This document shows, piece by piece, positions 5,634 through 9,438 of a DNA stretch of 9,438 nucleotides (its first letter is position 1; each line of letters begins with the position of its first letter). The notes under the pieces were generated by a model. It was not told the DNA's origin. It saw only the letters and a program-made list of their open reading frames with translations, and ran no database searches. This DNA comes from Chlorobiota bacterium (GTDB lineage: Bacteria; Bacteroidota; Bacteroidia; Bacteroidales; F082). Both the position numbers and the translations under genes were made by a program. The stretch lies in contig JAUXBM010000046.1 of assembly GCA_030619415.1 (NCBI GenBank), positions 1 to 9,438 of the forward strand, written 5' to 3'.

Positions 5634-8324
5634 CTAATTGGTCGTTGAAATTCTAATCAGCTTAATTTCAATATCACCACCTTCAGGATAGGCTGTAAAC
5701 CAGTCGTTATCTGCGGAGAACCATTTATATTGGTTTCCGACACGGATGATGAAATCATTATACTCCTCTGATGCAGGCACCTGAACAACAAATCCACCAT
5801 TTCTTGCTCCTCCCTGTCCGTAGTTGAAAATGATCTTGAACGAATTCGGGGAGAGGTTCCTGGCTTTAACCAGGACATAATTGCTTTTCCTGACATTGAC
5901 CGGAACAGGTTCAAAACTAAATTTTTCGGTAACCCCATTCTGAACGGAAATTACCTGGTCCACTACATCAGTTATTGCATTCTCCTCGATATAACGGGTT
6001 ATTTTAGTGATCATTTCCCGAGGGTATGTTTCATCGGGTTTGGTGGCCTCAGCGTCTTTGTATGCATTGATTGCTTTGTCATATATTTTAGATGCGTAGA
6101 GCTTGTCGGCATCAGCAATGGCAAGGTCATATTTCCCTTTCATTTTCCTGAGTTGTTCGGCGAGTAAGGTGTTGCATTCGGCAATGCGTGAAGTTGGATG
6201 CGATTCTCCCGGTTTTATGCTATTGGCAATTTTATATTGAATAACGGCCTCACTGTAATTGGCCTGTTCAAATAAATTATCGGCACGCACGATGGCTTCG
6301 GTAAAGCGCTGTTCTTTCTCTGCCTCCAGCCGTTTTAAAATGGAGTTAATTTCCACGATCCTTTCTTTCGGATAGGTTTCCTTATTCTTTAGTTCAACAG
6401 CTTTTTCGTATTCCAACTTCGCCAGCTCGTAGTTTTTGGCATCAAAATATTTATTTCCTTCCCGGATGGCCTCGTCGTAAGCCAATTGTTCAGAAATTGC
6501 CTTTTCGTAATTGCGTTTCATGGTTCTTGCAGTAAGCAGCTTTTTATCTACTTCCTGGCCACCACCTTTAATTTCAATGGCCTGCGTATAGGCTAAGATG
6601 GCCATGTTGTAATCCTTCAGGTTCAGCAAGGAATCACCACGTTTGATGTGTGCCCGGTAAATTTTATCGATTTCAGCCTGACGGATCCGTGCGTCAGTAA
6701 TGCTGTCGATCTCCTGAATTTTATCAACAGGCATCGATTCAGAAGGTTTTAGATCAAGCGCATTCCGGTAGGCATTTTTCGATTCCACGAGGTTTCCTTC
6801 ATTGAACAGCCTGGCTGCCAACAATACAAGTTTCCCGTAATTCTCGTCAATTTCGCGCTGTTTCTCAGCATCAGCCAGCAACAACCTGATGGCTGAAATT
6901 TGCTTTGTTGGATATATTTCCATCGATTTCACGGCCTGGGCCTCAGCGTATTTTTTGATGGCAAGGTCATAATGCCCTTCATTGTATAAATTGTCTGCTT
7001 CAGTTATTATTTCCTGGTAAGTAGCATCCAACTTCTTCGATTCGGCCAACAAGGCCTCTTGCTGATCTATTTCTGTCAGTTTTTGTTTGGGGTATTCATC
7101 ATCAGGTTTCACTGTCAACGCGAAATTATATTGATCTTTTGCCTGTGTATATTGTTGGCTGTTGAAGAGACGGTCTGCCTTTTCGATCATATCCGAGTAA
7201 TTTTCTTCAAATGCCTTTTGCTGCTCAGCGAACCATGAATCAATGGCGCGAAGCTGGCTTTTTGGATGGCTTTCATTTGGTTTAAGGTTGAGCGCGAGGT
7301 TGTATTCGGCTTTCGAAAACTCAAATTCTTTTAATTCAAACAGGCTGTCGGCTTTTACTATTGATCGCCGATAATTACCTTCCAGGTTTTTACGCTGTTC
7401 GGCAAGCTGATCGTCGATTCTGCTGATCATATCTTTCGGATAGCTGTTTTCGGGCCATGTTTTTCCGGCCAGCCCGTATTGCTTTTTTGCACCAATAAAA
7501 TCTTTACTGATGTACAAATTATCAGCCAACTCAACTTGTTTATTATATTCCTGTTGATTTTCTGCCTGCGGTTTTATTTCTGCAATCTTATCATTCACCT
7601 GTTTGTTTCCAGGGAACAATGCTTGTGCTTTTTCGTAGTGCTCCAATGCAACAGCATAGTTCTTGATGAGCAGATACCGTCCAGCTTCTTCAACTTCATT
7701 ATCAAATACAACAAGTTTTTCTTTGTTCTCAAGCTGCATCCTTTTTGCCAGTTCCAGTTTGTCAGATGGTTCCGATCTTTCCGGGAAAAAACTGGCCGCC
7801 AGCTCAAATTTGCTAATCGCTTCGTGGTATTTATTGTCGATCAGCAATGTATTGCCCTCGCTCATTGCCCTGTTATAGGCAGCAATCTTGTCTTTTTCGA
7901 CCGCTTTAATCCTGTTGATCTCATCAATCCTTTCACGCGCATAATCATCTTTCGGGATGATTTTTAATGCTTTCGAATATTGCTGAAGCGCTTTGTCGTA
8001 AGCCTGTTCATCAAAAAATATATCAGCCAGATCAACCACATCGTAATATTCGTCCTCGTTGCCCATCTGCTTCTTCATTTGATCAACGATGGAAGTTATC
8101 CGCTCCTTTGCATAAGCGTCACCCTTTTTATACTTGAGTGCCATCTGGTAGTAAGATTTGGCATCGGGGTATTTGTTTTGTTTATAGAGATTGTCTGCAC
8201 GGGCGATGGCCTCATCATAGGTTGCAACCGACTGGGCATTTGCAGGAACAAAAAGGACCGACAGCATCAAAATGAAAACGATGCCAATAATGTTGATGGT
8301 CTTTTTGTGGTATTGATGAAGCAT
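5634..8324 (-). CDS. Exported protein with 13 tandem TPR-like units and a beta C-terminal domain, 896 aa
   Basis: Residues 1-30 form a signal peptide (HKK, hydrophobic core, cleavage after VPANA), so the protein is periplasmic or envelope-associated; there is no lipobox Cys. Residues 35-784 divide without gaps into 13 units of 57, 57, 57, 53, 58, 58, 60, 60, 60, 60, 58, 58 and 54 residues. The usual unit has the pattern YxxAIxxADxLYxxxxYxxAKxxYxxAxxLKPxExYPKxxIxxI, followed by a charged helical linker, that is, one TPR plus an extra helix. Residues 785-896 form a separate beta-rich domain with an NYGQGGARNGGFVVQVP stretch and a cluster of aromatics around YKWFSADNDWF; I cannot assign it, though a jelly-roll binding domain is plausible. 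Proteins built of such repeats are common in Bacteroidetes, some fused to outer-membrane or WD40/OmpA-type modules. The gene follows lolD after 29 nt and is probably cotranscribed with it. Exact function is unknown; a scaffold role in the envelope is likely. Confidence 0.9.
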   Translation of the reverse strand: MLHQYHKKTINIIGIVFILMLSVLFVPANAQSVATYDEAIARADNLYKQNKYPDAKSYYQMALKYKKGDAYAKERITSIVDQMKKQMGNEDEYYDVVDLADIFFDEQAYDKALQQYSKALKIIPKDDYARERIDEINRIKAVEKDKIAAYNRAMSEGNTLLIDNKYHEAISKFELAASFFPERSEPSDKLELAKRMQLENKEKLVVFDNEVEEAGRYLLIKNYAVALEHYEKAQALFPGNKQVNDKIAEIKPQAENQQEYNKQVELADNLYISKDFIGAKKQYGLAGKTWPENSYPKDMISRIDDQLAEQRKNLEGNYRRSIVKADSLFELKEFEFSKAEYNLALNLKPNESHPKSQLRAIDSWFAEQQKAFEENYSDMIEKADRLFNSQQYTQAKDQYNFALTVKPDDEYPKQKLTEIDQQEALLAESKKLDATYQEIITEADNLYNEGHYDLAIKKYAEAQAVKSMEIYPTKQISAIRLLLADAEKQREIDENYGKLVLLAARLFNEGNLVESKNAYRNALDLKPSESMPVDKIQEIDSITDARIRQAEIDKIYRAHIKRGDSLLNLKDYNMAILAYTQAIEIKGGGQEVDKKLLTARTMKRNYEKAISEQLAYDEAIREGNKYFDAKNYELAKLEYEKAVELKNKETYPKERIVEINSILKRLEAEKEQRFTEAIVRADNLFEQANYSEAVIQYKIANSIKPGESHPTSRIAECNTLLAEQLRKMKGKYDLAIADADKLYASKIYDKAINAYKDAEATKPDETYPREMITKITRYIEENAITDVVDQVISVQNGVTEKFSFEPVPVNVRKSNYVLVKARNLSPNSFKIIFNYGQGGARNGGFVVQVPASEEYNDFIIRVGNQYKWFSADNDWFTAYPEGGDIEIKLIRISTTN
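5973..8222 (-). repeat. Coding region of 13 tandem TPR-like units
   Basis: This is the DNA for residues 35-784 of the 896-aa protein. Unit lengths fall into runs (57/57/57/53, then 58/58, then four of 60, then 58/58/54), which suggests that the array grew by duplication of neighbouring blocks. Units 3, 4 and 10 are the most divergent: they lack the YP after the second helix, and units 4 and 10 have QV-ND and EV-DK there. The copies have diverged at the DNA level, so this is an old protein repeat, not a recent DNA tandem repeat. Confidence 0.85.
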
Positions 8325-8353
8325 TGTGTTTTGTATAACCTTGATTTAAACGA

Positions 8354-9025
8354 TTAAACGTGTTTATTATTTCCCGAAATAACCAGCCCGTCTTTGATAA
8401 CCAATTTTCGATCGGCCATGGCTGCCAGTTCTTTGTTATGGGTAACAATGACAAATGTTTGATTGAATTGCTCGCGAAGCGATAAGAATAGTTTATGCAA
8501 CACCTGCGAAGATTGCGAATCGAGGTTGCCCGAGGGTTCATCCGCAAATACCACTGCCGGCTTGTTGATCAGTGCCCTGGCAATGGCTACACGTTGTTGC
8601 TCTCCTCCGGAAAGTTCGCTTGGTTTGTGATCGGCCCGATCAGTAAGCGACATGAATTCAAGTAGTTTCATGGCTTCTTTCTCCGCCTCTTTTTTTCCTT
8701 TTCCGCCGATAAAAGCAGGAATACAAACATTCTCGAGGGCAGTAAACTCCGGTAAAAGATGATGAAACTGGAAAACAAAACCGATGCTTTTATTTCGGAA
8801 AACCGACAGCGCTTTGTCGTTTAATTCCGACACTTTTTTACCCTCAATCAGGATAGAGCCCATATCCGGTTTTTCGATAGTTCCCAGCACGTGAAGCAAT
8901 GTGGATTTTCCAGCTCCGGATGCTCCGACAATCGAAACAATTTCCCCTTTTTCCACATTCAGGTTTATACCTTTAAGAACCTCCAGTTTACCGAATGATT
9001 TATGTATGTTTTGGGCTTTGAGCAT
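8354..9025 (-). CDS. lolD: LolD-like ABC transporter ATP-binding protein, 223 aa
   Basis: This is the ATPase subunit of a MacB/LolD-family transporter. LolD works with LolC/E to release lipoproteins from the inner membrane. All motifs are intact: Walker [10 protein letters not shown] (34-42), Q-loop [10 protein letters not shown] (85-94, Q86), signature LSGGEQQR (138-145), Walker B VVFADEP (158-164, catalytic E163), D-loop SGNLD (165-169) and switch H196 in VTHN. The [13 protein letters not shown] segment and the length of about 220 residues are typical of LolD. No permease gene lies next to it; in Bacteroidetes the lolD gene is often separate from lolC/E, and paralogues serving other exporters cannot be excluded. 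The protein is cytoplasmic, attached to its membrane partner. The downstream TPR gene begins 29 nt after the stop. ATG at 9025 is preceded by a TATCTTTG element. Confidence 0.93.
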   Translation of the reverse strand: MLKAQNIHKSFGKLEVLKGINLNVEKGEIVSIVGASGAGKSTLLHVLGTIEKPDMGSILIEGKKVSELNDKALSVFRNKSIGFVFQFHHLLPEFTALENVCIPAFIGGKGKKEAEKEAMKLLEFMSLTDRADHKPSELSGGEQQRVAIARALINKPAVVFADEPSGNLDSQSSQVLHKLFLSLREQFNQTFVIVTHNKELAAMADRKLVIKDGLVISGNNKHV

Positions 9026-9043
9026 CGGGCATTATAAGCGGTG

Positions 9044-9051
9044 CAAAGATA
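9044..9051 (-). promoter_or_regulatory. Candidate -7 element (TATCTTTG) for lolD and the TPR gene
   Basis: On the minus strand TATCTTTG is a full match to TAnnTTTG, 18 bp before the lolD ATG, in the 40-bp gap after the upstream partial gene. The -33 position has no TTG. It could give lolD and the TPR gene a promoter independent of the gene beyond the window edge. Confidence 0.5.
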
Positions 9052-9065
9052 GTAATTCCCAACAC

Positions 9066-9438
9066 TTAATTTTGATAGGTAAACAACTCAATATGCAAGT
9101 CATCGATGTAAAAAGTCTGCTTGTCTTTATTCCAAATGTAGAGTTTGACGGTAGCCTTATCTTCAATCAGCACGGGGAGTTTAAACCCAATGCTTCCCAG
9201 TCGCCATTCGCCGGTTTTTTTATCAGGCAAACGTTTCAGCCGGAAAGCTTTATAAAAGACTGTCCTTCCCTTTAAGTCCCTGATATCAACAACAAACAAT
9301 GCTCCAAGGGCGGCATTTTGTTCCGGTTCCAGGTATTGCGATTCAAAAATAAGATACAAGTTACGCAGGTTCTCCAGGGGATCGGGAATATGAAAAGTAT
9401 AGGATGCACTAAAGTGATTTTTTTCATCCAGGCGATTG
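9066..9438 (-). CDS. C-terminal part of a beta-rich protein, 5' end outside the window
   Basis: The reading frame is open from the right edge (9437) to TAA at 9066-9068, giving at least 123 residues with no internal ATG near the edge, so the gene starts outside the window. The visible part alternates short strands, with segments such as SASYTFHIPDPLENL, NLYLIFESQYLEPEQNAALG and ALFVVDIRDLKG, then a WRLGSIGFKLP strand and a final VKLYIWNKDKQTFYIDDLH strand pair. A late WN..K..FYIDDLxIEL strand is typical of jelly-roll or carbohydrate-binding-like C-terminal domains, but I cannot name the family. It lies 40 bp upstream of lolD in the same direction. Localisation and function cannot be decided from this fragment. 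Confidence 0.75.
   Translation of the reverse strand, partial: NRLDEKNHFSASYTFHIPDPLENLRNLYLIFESQYLEPEQNAALGALFVVDIRDLKGRTVFYKAFRLKRLPDKKTGEWRLGSIGFKLPVLIEDKATVKLYIWNKDKQTFYIDDLHIELFTYQN

Noticed and set aside
7479..7967. Plus-strand ORF of 162 codons
   Set aside because: It is antisense to the TPR array. It is Phe/Ile/Leu-rich for the same reason and no family is recognised.
7980..8357. Plus-strand ORF of 125 codons with hydrophobic, membrane-like segments
   Set aside because: It is antisense to the start of the TPR protein gene. Its hydrophobicity is the complement of Lys/Asp/Glu/Asn-rich codons, and there is no promoter or conserved motif.
8901..9275. Plus-strand ORF of 124 codons spanning the lolD start
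   Set aside because: It crosses two genes on the other strand and the promoter between them, and has no recognisable features.

Overview
The window looks like chromosomal DNA of a Bacteroidota (Bacteroidetes) bacterium, probably an environmental Bacteroidia-type lineage. Several genes are preceded by the Bacteroidetes -7 promoter element TAnnTTTG, start codons lack Shine-Dalgarno sequences and have A/T-rich leaders, and the first protein ends in a domain resembling a type IX secretion (T9SS) sorting signal. Tandem TPR proteins of the kind seen at the right are also common in this phylum. There is no rRNA, tRNA, CRISPR array, insertion sequence or phage gene.

Left part, plus strand (1-1452): four phased TTTAACC repeats and a TACATTTG element precede a 316-aa exported, very acidic, Met/His-rich protein of unknown function. 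A short spacer with 8-bp mini-repeats and a clear intrinsic terminator follow. Next comes a small unlisted gene (1291-1452) for a 53-aa two-helix membrane protein, which ends tail to tail with the neighbouring minus-strand gene.

Middle, minus strand (1449-5563), in order of transcription: ppnP (nucleoside phosphorylase, DUF1255 cupin), a 106-aa TPR protein, a 489-aa class V aminotransferase / cysteine-desulfurase-like enzyme, an HU DNA-binding protein with its own promoter and terminator, and a cysteine synthase family enzyme with a cysteine-rich C-terminal extension. The two PLP enzymes lie on either side of the HU gene, and both may act in sulfur amino acid metabolism. HU appears to be a separate transcription unit.

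Right part, minus strand (5634-9438): a lolD-like ABC transporter ATPase gene is followed after 29 nt by a gene for an 896-aa exported protein. That protein has thirteen tandem TPR-like units of 53-60 residues and an aromatic-rich beta C-terminal domain. The last gene enters from beyond the window edge; only the C-terminal ~124 residues of a beta-rich protein are visible.

Most of the window is housekeeping or ordinary accessory content. The parts most worth a second look are the phased repeat array with its acidic exported protein, the 53-aa membrane protein, the Cys-rich tail of the cysteine synthase, and the 13-unit TPR protein with its unassigned C-terminal domain. I see no convincing new multi-gene system.
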